From NCBI RefSeq assembly GCF_000425585.1, contig NZ_KE384398.1, positions 1 through 64,000 of the forward strand: DNA of 64,000 bases, in the 5' to 3' direction. Of the stretch, positions 8,758 through 17,940 are shown one piece after another. This stretch comes from Terrimonas ferruginea DSM 30193. GTDB taxonomy: Bacteria; Bacteroidota; Bacteroidia; Chitinophagales; Chitinophagaceae. The notes below the pieces were generated by a model. That model had not been told where the DNA came from and did no database searches. It was given only the letters and a program-made list of their open reading frames with translations. The stretch's first letter is position 1. Every line of letters starts with the position of its first letter. The position numbers and the translations under genes are program-made.

Positions 8758-9399
8758 ATGGAAAAGAAAACAGCCAAACCCAGGGAACGTAACAAGGATA
8801 AAAGCAAGCAGCAATTTCTCGATGCCGTAGGTAAGATCCTGAAAACGAAAGGTTATGCAGGTCTGAAGGTGAATGACATTGCCGCCACGGCAGGGCTGGA
8901 CAAAAAGCTTATTTATAAATATTTCGGCGGCGTGGACCAGTTGATCGACGAATATATCCGTTCCCTCGATTTCTGGAGCAATGTAACGCCTGAAGATATG
9001 CCGCCCATAACGGACGGCGGCGAAGCCATGGCGAAGAAGACACTGGTGGAACAATTTGACTATGTAGGCAGTAACAAGGAATTGCAAAAGATCCTGCTCT
9101 GGGGCTTATCGGAAAAAAGAAAATCGCTGAAACGTGTCGCCGATGAACGCGAGGCAGTGGGCGACGTGCTGCTCTCCAATATCACCGATCCGCATTTCGG
9201 AGAGCAGGCCAGTCGTTTCAGGGCCGCAATGGCCTTACTGGTTTCCGGTGCATACTATCTCAACCTCTATCCCGTCAACACCAAAACCTTCTGCGGCATC
9301 GATGTAACCACGGAGGAGGGCCGAAATGAGATCAAGAAAGCCTTGGAAATGTTGGTGGAATTGGTCTATGAAAAAAATTCACCTAAAACCGGTAAGTAA
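8758..9399 (+). CDS. TetR-family transcriptional regulator
   Basis: 213 residues from ATG at 8758; a TTG two codons earlier is also possible. The N-terminal HTH is clear at about 18-64 (FLDAVGKILKTKGYAGLKVN, then the recognition helix in TAGLDKKLIYKYFGG). The helical C-terminal half would bind a ligand and dimerise. It is a cytoplasmic repressor. The inverted repeat immediately upstream (8691-8710) implies autorepression and control of the divergent serine hydrolase; a second copy of the operator in front of 15290 suggests a wider local regulon. Its last 17 bases overlap the 3' end of the convergent TonB receptor gene. Confidence 0.88.
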   Translation: MEKKTAKPRERNKDKSKQQFLDAVGKILKTKGYAGLKVNDIAATAGLDKKLIYKYFGGVDQLIDEYIRSLDFWSNVTPEDMPPITDGGEAMAKKTLVEQFDYVGSNKELQKILLWGLSEKRKSLKRVADEREAVGDVLLSNITDPHFGEQASRFRAAMALLVSGAYYLNLYPVNTKTFCGIDVTTEEGRNEIKKALEMLVELVYEKNSPKTGK

Positions 9400-11623
9400 A
9401 TCCCAATCTTGCTGAAAATGGTGTGCCGGGCGTAAAATGAATCTCCGATACGGGCGACGGCTCATAAAACAATCGGCTTTCCGTGTCGAACTGTGTTTCT
9501 TTCCATTTTACATTGGCCACGTTTTGCACCGTGAGATTGACATCAAATTTCTCGCGGCTATAATTGATAAACGCGTCTGCCACGAAATACCCTTTGGCGA
9601 TAACTGAATTATCCTCATTTGCCGGGCGGTCACCCATGTAACGATACCGTGCAGAAAAGCTGATATGTTTGTTTGTTTTGATTGTCAGTCCACCGATCGA
9701 AGTGACACGCGGAGCAAGCGGAATACGATCTTCACCTTTTGCTTCTTCCACTGCCCTTGCATGTGAGTAATTAAAATCGACATCCGCGTACAGCCATGAA
9801 AGCGGCTGGTAACGGATCGATAAATCCGTTCCGATTCTCCTGGTCTTTCCCCCCGGTTCTACTATCCCTTCATCACCGACGTACACAAATTCCTGGTCGA
9901 GCCACAAATACCAGATGGCAGCCTGCACCAGCAGGGATTTTGCCGGCTTCCATACCGTACCAAGATCCGAACCATAGGCAGCGGGCAGAATACGCAAGCC
10001 CCGTTGCGGCACCACTACACGCGTATCGTTGGAATGAAACCCTTTACCGCCACTCAGGTATACCTGGATGCTGGAAGACGGATGGTAATTGAAACTGAGC
10101 TTGGGACTGACAATGCCCGCCTTCGCGTTACCGCGTTCATCATTATTGAAATGATCAGTATAAGCATTGCTGAAATGATCGTAGCGGAGACCAACATTCA
10201 TATTGAATTGCGCGCTGGGGATAAACGTCAGGTTTTGGTACGCAGCAATATTGAGTTCCGAAATATCACCCAGCATAATAGGTTCGGTAACGGTTGTTCT
10301 GTCTTTGGTTCTGGATAATTCCGAATTCTTTGTCTGATCGTTGCGAACCTGAACGCCCGTTTCACTCTTTATTTGTAATGTCTTTGTGTTAAAAATTCTA
10401 TTGTAGCTGCCGTTATAGCCATAAAGGTTTCTGTTCTCTCTTTGCCTGATCTGATCGCCGTTAACAGGATCTTCCTTGAAGAAAGTAAAATTGGAAAACA
10501 GTTCAAATTCATAATGGGAAAAGTAGACCTGATTTTTGAAATAAGAACCGTCGTTCAATGTGGTGAGCAGGGAAAGATTTGCATTGCCTCTTCCGGTCAA
10601 CCCACCCTCATTCGGATCGATGGCCCCATAAAAGCCGATCAGCCCTGCTTCCACAGCACGATCCGGTATTTGTCCCGATGCTTTCCATTTGCTGGCAAAA
10701 TAGGAACCCGAAGCTGTGAGTGTATTATTACTATTCAGCTTTCCATTGTACTTTCCAAAAAGATTGATGCGGTTAAAATGCTGCGGACTGTCGAAGTAGC
10801 CTTTGGTATGCATGTACTCTGCCGCCACAAAAGCATTTTGTGATTTTTGCCTCGCCTTTTCGTTTAATATATTGAACAGGCCGAGACCTCTCCAGGTATT
10901 GAACATGCCGCCTTCCACTTTCACCTGGTTATGATCGAGGCTGTTCAATGTTTTAAAATCCACGAAACCCGTGGTGGTAAAGTTTCCTTTCTCGGCATAA
11001 TAGGGACCTTTCTTGAAATTAACGTGATCGATGAGTTCGGGAATAAGAAAATGCAAATCTGCATAACCCTGGCCGTGGGCATGCGACACCATGTTTACCG
11101 GCATGCCGTCTACGGCAATATTGATATCGGTGCCGTGATCGATATCGAATCCCCTCAGAAAGATTTGTTCCGCCTTCCCTCCGCCGGCGTGCTGCCCGAT
11201 AAAAAGCCCGGGGACCATACGAAGAATCTCCTGCGAGTTATTGATTCCCCGCATGGCGATATCAAGTTTGCTCACAGATTGATATTGCTCACCGGCCATG
11301 CCAGTGATCTTCACCTCGGATAACTGAATATCATTCGGCATCAGCAAGACCTGCCTGTCTGCATTTTTTAAACCAGTAATAGAAATTGTCTGCGTATGAT
11401 AACCAACTGACGAAACGATGAGGTTTACGGTACTGTCCTGCAGGGATATTGTAAACACACCTCTTTCATCGGATAAGGCACTACTCTTCGCATCTTGTGT
11501 TTGCACCATGGCACCATCCAAAGGAATATTTCTTTTGCTATCTATCACAGTGCCTTGTATGATCATTTGTGCATTCAGTAAGCTGGTGGCAAGGAGCAGG
11601 CACACGACAAGAATAAATTTCAT
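9383..11623 (-). CDS. TonB-dependent outer-membrane receptor
   Basis: 746 residues. Signal peptide 1-18 (LLATSLLNAQ). Residues 20-105 are a CarboxypepD_reg-like domain (GTVIDSKRNIPLDGAMV, then the SSVGYHTQ strand). The plug lies at about 110-225 and contains the conserved DIDHGTDINIAVDGMPVNM and the His-containing SHAHGQGYADLHF, followed by GPYYAEKGNF. The rest is a 22-strand-type barrel ending in the outer-membrane signature ARLGFTYRF. It imports a substrate across the outer membrane with TonB energy; the substrate is unknown, and no SusD partner is adjacent. It converges with tetR with a 17-base overlap. Confidence 0.88.
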   Translation of the reverse strand: MKFILVVCLLLATSLLNAQMIIQGTVIDSKRNIPLDGAMVQTQDAKSSALSDERGVFTISLQDSTVNLIVSSVGYHTQTISITGLKNADRQVLLMPNDIQLSEVKITGMAGEQYQSVSKLDIAMRGINNSQEILRMVPGLFIGQHAGGGKAEQIFLRGFDIDHGTDINIAVDGMPVNMVSHAHGQGYADLHFLIPELIDHVNFKKGPYYAEKGNFTTTGFVDFKTLNSLDHNQVKVEGGMFNTWRGLGLFNILNEKARQKSQNAFVAAEYMHTKGYFDSPQHFNRINLFGKYNGKLNSNNTLTASGSYFASKWKASGQIPDRAVEAGLIGFYGAIDPNEGGLTGRGNANLSLLTTLNDGSYFKNQVYFSHYEFELFSNFTFFKEDPVNGDQIRQRENRNLYGYNGSYNRIFNTKTLQIKSETGVQVRNDQTKNSELSRTKDRTTVTEPIMLGDISELNIAAYQNLTFIPSAQFNMNVGLRYDHFSNAYTDHFNNDERGNAKAGIVSPKLSFNYHPSSSIQVYLSGGKGFHSNDTRVVVPQRGLRILPAAYGSDLGTVWKPAKSLLVQAAIWYLWLDQEFVYVGDEGIVEPGGKTRRIGTDLSIRYQPLSWLYADVDFNYSHARAVEEAKGEDRIPLAPRVTSIGGLTIKTNKHISFSARYRYMGDRPANEDNSVIAKGYFVADAFINYSREKFDVNLTVQNVANVKWKETQFDTESRLFYEPSPVSEIHFTPGTPFSARLGFTYRF

Positions 11624-11949
11624 ATTTAAAAGTTGGTTCTGTGAATGGCAAATATATCACAGCCCGCGCTATTGTCTTATACAAAACCGGTAAATATGGG
11701 TACGACACTTACCCGCTGATACCTGTCAACAGCATGTAACGGCCTCTCCGGTATTTGTTCAACGTACTGGCACATGATACCGTGCCAAGATTACAGGTTG
11801 GAAGAAGCTGTCAGCTGAATATTCCCTGGTAGCCTTTTGAAAAAACAAATAGCCGGGGCTGACAAGCGGACCTTCATGGTTTCCCGGCTTTTTCAACCCC
11901 GGCAGTAACAACTTTTGCCGAAGACATTATTAAGGCAATCCGGCAGGGA
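11624..11949. other. Intergenic region with terminator, otherwise featureless
   Basis: About 326 bases between the TonB receptor start and the lipoprotein stop. The lower part must hold the receptor's promoter on the minus strand, but no convincing -7 box was seen. The upper part holds the hairpin at 11851-11889. No ORF of note. Confidence 0.4.
11851..11889 (-). terminator. Probable terminator of the lipoprotein gene
   Basis: AGCCGGG (11851-11857) pairs with CCCGGCT (11883-11889). On the minus strand the stem is followed by ATTTGTTTTTT, the expected U-rich tail downstream of the gene ending at 11950. The 25-base loop is long. A plus-strand T-run also follows, so it could act both ways. Confidence 0.45.
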
Positions 11950-13461
11950 TTATTTCTCCCGGCTCCAGTTATACGTCAATGAAAGAAACCAACCGGCCTT
12001 GGGAAATACTTTTATGGTTGGAGGGGCTTCAGGAAGCGTTGATTTGGCATAAGGTGTGCCCAATTCAAAACGACGGTCAACTATTTTAGATTCCTTCAGT
12101 GTTAATCCGGCAGTAACCGCTATGCGATTTTTACCAGAAGTCAACAATGATGCGCCAAGGTGAAAATTGGCTGCATCGAAGCCGGTGGTTGTACTGATGC
12201 CGGGACTGATTGCCCAATTTATCTTGCTCCCTGAGCGCCAGTAAATATGCATCAATCCTCCGATTCCCAACAAGGCTCTCTTTCCGCCATCTTTCGATTC
12301 AATAGTACTGTTATCGGCATCAACAGACTTGTAGTATAGATCTCTGCCAAGAAAATCATCGTTTCCTCCCATAACGAAGAATCCTGTACTGAAATCCACT
12401 TTCCAACCGCCATAAGTCTTTAGTTCAACCTTGACGCTCTGCTTAGACGGGATGTTGCAGGCAAGCGGCTTTATTGGCACAAACTGCAGGTTCAGCATCA
12501 CCTGGTCATTTTTTACTGTCAGTTCATTTGTATAATAGGTAAAGTTTGACTCGTTGATGAGATTATAGTTATTAATCAATTCGCCGATCTTGTTGTCGTT
12601 AAAAAATGTTTCGATTTCGCTCACGATAGCGTCTGCGCTTTTCAGGGCTGTATTCACTGATTCGATATGTCTTTTGGTCTGTTCAATTTCAGATTCTTTC
12701 ATTTGGCTCCTACGGCCTTGCACCTGGTACTTTTCTTTGTCTTTTACTTTATCAGGAGGTAAATTCCTGAAGCTCCAGATATCACCTGCCATTTCTGCAC
12801 TGATACGGCTATATTGTTGCTCAATATAAAGCGGTACACTTTCTTTCAACTTTTTCAACGCGGCGCGGCTTTCGGTAACCTGTTCTTTTAGATGCGTACC
12901 CAGTTGTGCAGGTTGGACGGCTCTGTCGGTGGAAATACCTGGAAAAAGAGCATGGGTTTCTGAAGCCAGCGAACTGCTGATAGCCGCGTATGTTGATCCG
13001 CAATCTGCATAATGCCCTTTCAGAATATTGTTCAGCTCTACCGCTTTATCCACCTCTTCGCGGGCAGTGGCAATTGTGTTAAATAGCGCTTCGAGGTCGT
13101 CGAGAGATATTACAATACTGTCCGGTGCTGCGGCTGAATTCCCCTTTGCAGGTGCGGGAAGCTCCAGGTTGAGAAAGGCCGGGAGCTTGATGCCTTTAAA
13201 TATATCCGGCATAGCTGTATTAAAGTTCTCCTGTTTTGTGGAGTCAAGTATCGTCCATAAACTTTTATTAATATTCTCTACTTTCACCTGGAACTTATTG
13301 TCATGCTTTATTGATTTAAAAGCCTCAATTTTAGCTTTATCCGCGGTGAAGTTTAAAAAATTGAGCGTTATCGGGGACGATGTGACGGCTGATTTTTGTG
13401 AGCCACAGGCTGTCAATAATAACAACAGTCCAAAGACGAGCGAATTTGTTTTTGGTGACAT
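11950..13461 (-). CDS. Hypothetical lipoprotein with helical middle
   Basis: 503 residues. A lipobox (LLLLLTAC, lipidated Cys at 19) predicts an envelope lipoprotein. The middle (about 110-320) is helix-rich and charged, with segments that look coiled-coil. The last 160 residues alternate in beta-strand fashion (GGWKVDFSTGFFVMGG, LLGIGGLMHIYW, RIAVTAGLTLKES) and end WFLSLTYNW, which resembles a small outer-membrane barrel or porin-like end. No family is recognised. It lies 9 bases downstream of the metzincin protease gene and is very likely in the same operon. Confidence 0.6.
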   Translation of the reverse strand: MSPKTNSLVFGLLLLLTACGSQKSAVTSSPITLNFLNFTADKAKIEAFKSIKHDNKFQVKVENINKSLWTILDSTKQENFNTAMPDIFKGIKLPAFLNLELPAPAKGNSAAAPDSIVISLDDLEALFNTIATAREEVDKAVELNNILKGHYADCGSTYAAISSSLASETHALFPGISTDRAVQPAQLGTHLKEQVTESRAALKKLKESVPLYIEQQYSRISAEMAGDIWSFRNLPPDKVKDKEKYQVQGRRSQMKESEIEQTKRHIESVNTALKSADAIVSEIETFFNDNKIGELINNYNLINESNFTYYTNELTVKNDQVMLNLQFVPIKPLACNIPSKQSVKVELKTYGGWKVDFSTGFFVMGGNDDFLGRDLYYKSVDADNSTIESKDGGKRALLGIGGLMHIYWRSGSKINWAISPGISTTTGFDAANFHLGASLLTSGKNRIAVTAGLTLKESKIVDRRFELGTPYAKSTLPEAPPTIKVFPKAGWFLSLTYNWSREK

Positions 13462-13470
13462 ATAAATTGT

Positions 13471-14241
13471 TTAAGGATAAAGTAATCGGATCTTTGTCCT
13501 ATCCATGACTGACAGGTCTGATGGCCATTCAATAGTTGGATGGTTTTTCATCAGTGTATCCGGGATTGCATAAATCATAATCGAAAGAGGATCAAATGTT
13601 GTGGATTCACCAATTCGTACAGGAGCCATGACCTGCCTGTTAACCATATCGGTATTCCAGTTGTAAACCCGTTTAAAATAAGCATACACCTTTAGTGAGT
13701 CCCATTGAATGGGTGAATTGCTGCTTTGTAACTCATGATACAACCCAATGGCATGACCCAATTCATGCAATACAACGCGATCGAATTCTTCGTCACCTCG
13801 CTGGTCGAGGTTGGAAAGAAACATGGTGGTCTTGTTCCCTTCCGTTTCCTTTGCCAGCTTAGCCTGACTACCAACGAGTGATTGATATCCTCCTCCCTGC
13901 CGGAAGGCAATCCGTATGTCGGACTCCTCCGGATCTGAAGTTGTTGTAAACACAATACCAGTAACATCTGTCCACTTGCGTGCGAGATTCAATATCTTCG
14001 AAATGGTACGCTGATCATATATATCCGTGAAATAGATTTTCAGCTCCTTTTTATTCCATCTCAGGTTTCGGTCAAATACCAGTTTTTCGGGACTGGACCA
14101 GTAAAAATCATTTATTTGATTGGCAGGTACCCCACACAAATACTGGTAGCTGACAACAGGTTTGTTCTGCCACATAAAACAGATCACTGTGCCAGCTGCA
14201 ACCACAATGGAAATGCCGGCTATAAGTAGCTTTCGCATCAT
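13471..14241 (-). CDS. Metzincin metalloprotease (matrixin/astacin-like)
   Basis: 256 residues. A hydrophobic N-terminal segment (residues 4-24) is a signal peptide or membrane anchor. The zinc site HELGHAIGLYH (His159, Glu160, His163, His169) is a complete HExxHxxGxxH motif, and Glu170 follows as in astacins (HExxHxxGxxHE). The Met-turn appears as SIMIYAIP near Met222, with Ile where astacins have His. It should cleave proteins in the periplasm or outside the cell. There is no T9SS domain or recognisable pro-domain. It is the first gene of a pair with the lipoprotein at 11950, which might be its partner or target. Confidence 0.82.
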   Translation of the reverse strand: MMRKLLIAGISIVVAAGTVICFMWQNKPVVSYQYLCGVPANQINDFYWSSPEKLVFDRNLRWNKKELKIYFTDIYDQRTISKILNLARKWTDVTGIVFTTTSDPEESDIRIAFRQGGGYQSLVGSQAKLAKETEGNKTTMFLSNLDQRGDEEFDRVVLHELGHAIGLYHELQSSNSPIQWDSLKVYAYFKRVYNWNTDMVNRQVMAPVRIGESTTFDPLSIMIYAIPDTLMKNHPTIEWPSDLSVMDRTKIRLLYP

Positions 14242-14342
14242 CGCTGGACAATTAAACAGTAATTGTATCGCATGAATATTCTCACAATACTATAACCTCT
14301 TCCCGTTCAGGTCAACGGGAAAAATCCCGTATTTCACCCAAC

Positions 14343-14371
14343 AAAAAGCCCTCCCACTTTCGTGAAAGGGC
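14343..14371 (-). terminator. Rho-independent terminator of the TPR gene
   Basis: On the minus strand GCCCTTTCAC, loop GAAA, GTGGGAGGGC then TTTTTG: a 10-base-pair stem with two G-U pairs, a stable GNRA tetraloop and a U-run, 26 bases past the stop at 14397. Confidence 0.85.
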
Positions 14372-14396
14372 CAACTACACAGGGATACCAAAAGCT

Positions 14397-15290
14397 TTAT
14401 AAACTCTTCAATATTTCCCGGGCATTTTCATTTGCCGGATTCAATTCCAGCGATTTCCTGTAAGCTTTCGCTGCTTCTTTGCGCTTGCCCGTCTTCAGCA
14501 GTATTTCACCATAACTGTCAAACGTGTTGAATCCCTGCGGATACAGTTCCGTGTTGAGCTTGAACACCTTTAATGCTTCGGCATCTTTGCCGCTTTCTAT
14601 CAATTCATATCCGAACGTATTGATCACGTCTTCGTTTACATTGTAAACGGACTGCTTTCCTTTTTTATGTTCTGCGCTGATCAGCAGCAGGGTTTTGTCT
14701 ATGCCGTTATCCTTATAAAAAGACGAAACAGTTTTCAGGTTCATGGTCCGCTCCTTCTCTGCCTGCTCTGCTAACGTCTCAACCTGATAGTATTTTCTTT
14801 CTTCATCCGTTACTTTGGATGTATCGATTTTGTAGCGTTCCCACTTCCCCTCGTTGCGGCGGTTAAACTGCGTTCCGTATATCTGCGGTAATCCCCGCCT
14901 CATCAGGTCTCTGTCCACAGCGGCGGCATACCACCAGCGGTTAAGCGTCGTATCGAGTTGCAATGCCTTTTCAAAACTTTTAACGGCCATTGCCGACGCA
15001 ATGGTATCGTTGCCATGCTGGAAAACGATACCGGCATTCAGGTAATCCTTGCCCGTTTTCAATTGTTCTTCTTTTATCAGTTCAAATACCCGCACCCGGC
15101 GCAGGCTGTCTTCCTTACTTAGCACACGCCAATCGATGTTCTCTTTTCTCCGCGACTGCTGGTCTTCATCGGCCATCCGCTGCAATTCAACATTGTCGGT
15201 TACGCCCTGCGCGTGACTCCGTGCGGAAACAAAGAAACTGAGTACCGGGATCAGCCACCTGATCAATTGTATGGGTTTTATCATGTTCAT
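14397..15290 (-). CDS. Secreted TPR-repeat protein
   Basis: 297 residues. The N-terminus (IRWLIPVLSFFVSARSHAQ) is a signal peptide. TPR-like helical pairs occur at about 78-105 and more clearly at 232-297 (AEALKVFKLNTELYPQGFNT, then SYGEILLKTGKRKEAAKAYR and SLELNPANENAREILKSL). This C-terminal block is the kind often fused to serine hydrolases in Bacteroidota. The protein is probably periplasmic and serves in protein-protein contact. Its promoter carries the same operator as the serine hydrolase/tetR pair at 8679-8728. It has a strong terminator downstream and is probably monocistronic. A start two codons later is equally possible. Confidence 0.75.
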   Translation of the reverse strand: MNMIKPIQLIRWLIPVLSFFVSARSHAQGVTDNVELQRMADEDQQSRRKENIDWRVLSKEDSLRRVRVFELIKEEQLKTGKDYLNAGIVFQHGNDTIASAMAVKSFEKALQLDTTLNRWWYAAAVDRDLMRRGLPQIYGTQFNRRNEGKWERYKIDTSKVTDEERKYYQVETLAEQAEKERTMNLKTVSSFYKDNGIDKTLLLISAEHKKGKQSVYNVNEDVINTFGYELIESGKDAEALKVFKLNTELYPQGFNTFDSYGEILLKTGKRKEAAKAYRKSLELNPANENAREILKSL

Positions 15291-15310
15291 AAGTTAGCCA
15301 TTTTCGGGCA

Positions 15311-15358
15311 CAAATATAAAAAACGTCACCAGACGGTGACATAATAAGCCGTTATTTC
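15311..15358 (-). promoter_or_regulatory. Promoter with second copy of the TetR-type operator
   Basis: On the plus strand, GTCACC AGAC GGTGAC (15325-15340) is an inverted repeat matching the operator at 8693-8708 in 14 of 16 positions, with a further shared flank (TAATAA..CGTTATTT). On the minus strand it is followed after 6 bases by TATATTTG (15311-15318), a perfect -7 box for the TPR gene. The identical 6-base spacing at both loci argues for a functional repressor site. Confidence 0.65.
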
Positions 15359-15369
15359 TCTTTTCCCGC

Positions 15370-15397
15370 AAAAAAGCCCGGACGTTTGCCCGGCTTC
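15370..15397 (-). terminator. Terminator of the siderophore-type receptor gene
   Basis: On the minus strand GAAGCCGGGC, a short loop, CCGGGC then TTTTTTG. The stem has one internal mismatch. It lies 23 bases past the stop at 15420. Confidence 0.7.
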
Positions 15398-15419
15398 GCA
15401 TTATCTATTATGTTAATTA

Positions 15420-17762
15420 TCAGAACTTAAATGCCACACTTCCGAGGAAGTTAGCCGGTTCCTGCGGGCTGCCATTGTTGTTCCAGTAACGCTGGCCGGT
15501 GAGATTGTTACCTTTTAACGAAAACCTGAATTGCTGTTTGTCGTAAAATACTGTAGCACTCACCAATGTATAGGCCGGCATTTCGAACAAATTGGCGGCA
15601 TCAAACCAGCTCCGGCTGATATAGTTCACACCGGCGCCAATTCCCAGGCCTGCCGTTTTGCCTTTCTGCAATGTATAGCTCGCCCATATGTTGCCGATAT
15701 GATTGGGACTGTAGATCACGTTTTTTCCTTTCAAAGCAGGAACTGCATTCTCATACCGGTTCTCGTTGTATCCATAACCCGCCACGATCGACATGCCGTT
15801 GAACGGACTGGCGATCACTTCCACTTCCAGGCCACGGCTTCGCTGGGTGCCATCCTGGAAAGTGAAATTCTGTCCATTCACCAGTTCCGTACGCGTTGAA
15901 TTGGTTACGTCGATATTATAATAACTCACGCTTCCGTTCAATCTCGTATTCAGCAGATCAAACTTGACACCACCTTCCCACTGGTTGCCGTACTGCGGTT
16001 TTAAAACAAGTATAGTATTATCGGGTTGCGTAACAGGGGCAAGGTTCACAAATCCATTCATGTAGTTGCCAAACAGCGACAACCTGTTTTTTACCAATTG
16101 ATAAACCAACCCTAATTTCGGCGATACCAATGTTTGCCCGTAAGCTCCCGCATAAATGCCGGTCAGCACATTATAAGTACCCTTGGTTGAGAAGCGGTCT
16201 ACCCGCACGCTCAGCATGGCCATTAATTCATCCGTCAGGTTGATCAGGTCAGAAACATACACGCTTGCATTTTTCGATACGGTGCTCGTAGTAGCAAACC
16301 CTCGCAGCACAGACGCTGCATCGATACCCGTTGTGGTGATGTTGCGGACAGGCCGGCGAATATTTACCGTGTCGAAGTTGACGGTAGCCCGGTAGAGTTC
16401 ATTGTAGTTGTAATTATAATCGACACCAATCACCATTCTGTTGCGCAATCCTGCCACCTTGAAATCACCGGTAAAATTTTGCTGAAACCCGATATTGCCA
16501 AAGGTTTCCGGCGTCTGGTTGCGCACCACGCGGGCAAAAGTAGAATCCGTCAGCATGTTGAGGGCTGTCCAGTACAGGCTTTTGTAAAAGCCAACCGAAT
16601 ACAGGTAATTGGTTTGCGATTTCCAGTTATCCGAGATTTTGTATTCGATCTGTGCCTGTACGTTGTTGATGCCATTGTTTACATCCACACTATTATTGAT
16701 CAGCGACTTTTTGTAATCCAGTGGCAGGTCTTTGAAACTGCGGGCCGTGATATTGGCCAGGTTACCCAATCCGAATGATACAACGGTATAATTGCCCCTG
16801 GTGAACTCCATGTCGAGGATCACTTTCAGCCGGTCGTTGACCTGGTAAGCGAACGTGGGTGCTACGGTAAAATTCTTATTGAAACCCTGATCCTGGAAAG
16901 AACCTTTGGACTGGCCCGCGGCATTGAGGCGGAATAAAATTGTTTTCTCTTTGTTCAACGGCGTATTGATATCCGCGGTCACGCGGTTGAAATTGAAGCT
17001 GCCTCCGGTGAAACTCACTTCACCGCCAAATTCTTCATAAGGGCGTTTGGTTACATAGTTGTAAACACCGCCAAAAGTAACGTTGCGGTTACTGCCGAAT
17101 AAAGTACCGGAGGGACCTTTAATGGACTCTACGCGTTCGAGTATGGCGGGGTTGAGCGGAACAATGGCGCTGGTGGCCATGCCATTTCGCATACCGACCG
17201 TTGTTGAAAAACCGCGCATACTGAGCCCCATCGAACCTCCGGCCGAAAAGTTAGGAACAGCGCCGGGAATATTGCGGAACAAATCCGTACGTTCCGTGAT
17301 CACCTGATCTTGCGCCAGCGCACGGCCAACTACATTGTATACCTGTGGGTTCTCAAGATTCTTGAGGGGCATACGGGCTACGTATTCACTCGATTTGTAA
17401 ACAAATCTGCTCCTAGAGCTCGTTACGGTCACTTCCTGCAACTGGCTGTTGGAAATCACAACCTGCAATTCCACGGAAACGGTCTGATCGGCGATCACTT
17501 GCACTTTTTGTCTCAAGGTCTCATAACCTGTCAGTGAAACTTCCAGTTCCTGCGTGCCGGCGGGAACTCTGGAGATAGTAAACAAGCCGCCTTCATCGGT
17601 GATAGCCGATCGGTCGGTGCCCACAACCACTACCGATACAAAGGCTGCGGGCAGTTGATCGCGGGTAATGACGCGTCCTTTCACGGATCCGGCCGGTGTA
17701 TTTTGGCCTGCGGCAAAAAAAGAAAAAGGAAGAAACGAGAGGAGGAATAAAATCCGGTGCAT
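15420..17762 (-). CDS. TonB-dependent siderophore-type receptor
   Basis: 780 residues. Signal peptide 1-19 (FLPFSFFAAGQ). Residues 24-105 are a CarboxypepD_reg-like domain (VKGRVITRDQLPAAFVSV, then VSLTGYETL). The plug (about 125-235) contains TERTDLFRNIPGAVPNF, GFSTTVGMRNGM and IKGPSGTLFGSN, the pattern of TonB-siderophore receptors. The barrel includes SVRVDRFSTKG and LVSPKLGLVYQL and ends FLGSVAFKF. It probably takes up an iron chelate across the outer membrane. No Fur box was recognised. Upstream lies a perfect 16-base palindrome only 9 bases from the start codon, which may be a control site. Confidence 0.88.
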   Translation of the reverse strand: MHRILFLLSFLPFSFFAAGQNTPAGSVKGRVITRDQLPAAFVSVVVVGTDRSAITDEGGLFTISRVPAGTQELEVSLTGYETLRQKVQVIADQTVSVELQVVISNSQLQEVTVTSSRSRFVYKSSEYVARMPLKNLENPQVYNVVGRALAQDQVITERTDLFRNIPGAVPNFSAGGSMGLSMRGFSTTVGMRNGMATSAIVPLNPAILERVESIKGPSGTLFGSNRNVTFGGVYNYVTKRPYEEFGGEVSFTGGSFNFNRVTADINTPLNKEKTILFRLNAAGQSKGSFQDQGFNKNFTVAPTFAYQVNDRLKVILDMEFTRGNYTVVSFGLGNLANITARSFKDLPLDYKKSLINNSVDVNNGINNVQAQIEYKISDNWKSQTNYLYSVGFYKSLYWTALNMLTDSTFARVVRNQTPETFGNIGFQQNFTGDFKVAGLRNRMVIGVDYNYNYNELYRATVNFDTVNIRRPVRNITTTGIDAASVLRGFATTSTVSKNASVYVSDLINLTDELMAMLSVRVDRFSTKGTYNVLTGIYAGAYGQTLVSPKLGLVYQLVKNRLSLFGNYMNGFVNLAPVTQPDNTILVLKPQYGNQWEGGVKFDLLNTRLNGSVSYYNIDVTNSTRTELVNGQNFTFQDGTQRSRGLEVEVIASPFNGMSIVAGYGYNENRYENAVPALKGKNVIYSPNHIGNIWASYTLQKGKTAGLGIGAGVNYISRSWFDAANLFEMPAYTLVSATVFYDKQQFRFSLKGNNLTGQRYWNNNGSPQEPANFLGSVAFKF

Positions 17763-17771
17763 GAGATACGA

Positions 17772-17787
17772 AATTTCGCGCGAAATT
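17772..17787. repeat. Perfect palindrome next to the receptor start codon
   Basis: AATTTCGCGCGAAATT is its own reverse complement and lies 9 bases upstream of the start codon of the receptor gene. AGCGCGCGCT, another perfect palindrome, follows at about 17794-17803. Either could be a regulator site or form an mRNA hairpin that hides the ribosome-binding site. Confidence 0.55.
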
Positions 17788-17940
17788 ATAGGGAGCGCGC
17801 GCTGCAGCTTTCCCTGATCAGAAAATGGTTTTACGATATTGGGAATAAGATGGGGGAATCAGGAACTTAACGCCTTTGCTCCTTAAGCAGCTTTGCGTGA
17901 AAAATGCAGCAACCCATTCACGATTGACGATTCACCTTTT

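Noticed and set aside
9383-9399. Overlap of tetR and receptor 3' ends as a possible frameshift error
   Set aside because: Both proteins end in family-typical ways (tetR helix; receptor terminal Phe strand), so the 17-base convergent overlap looks genuine.
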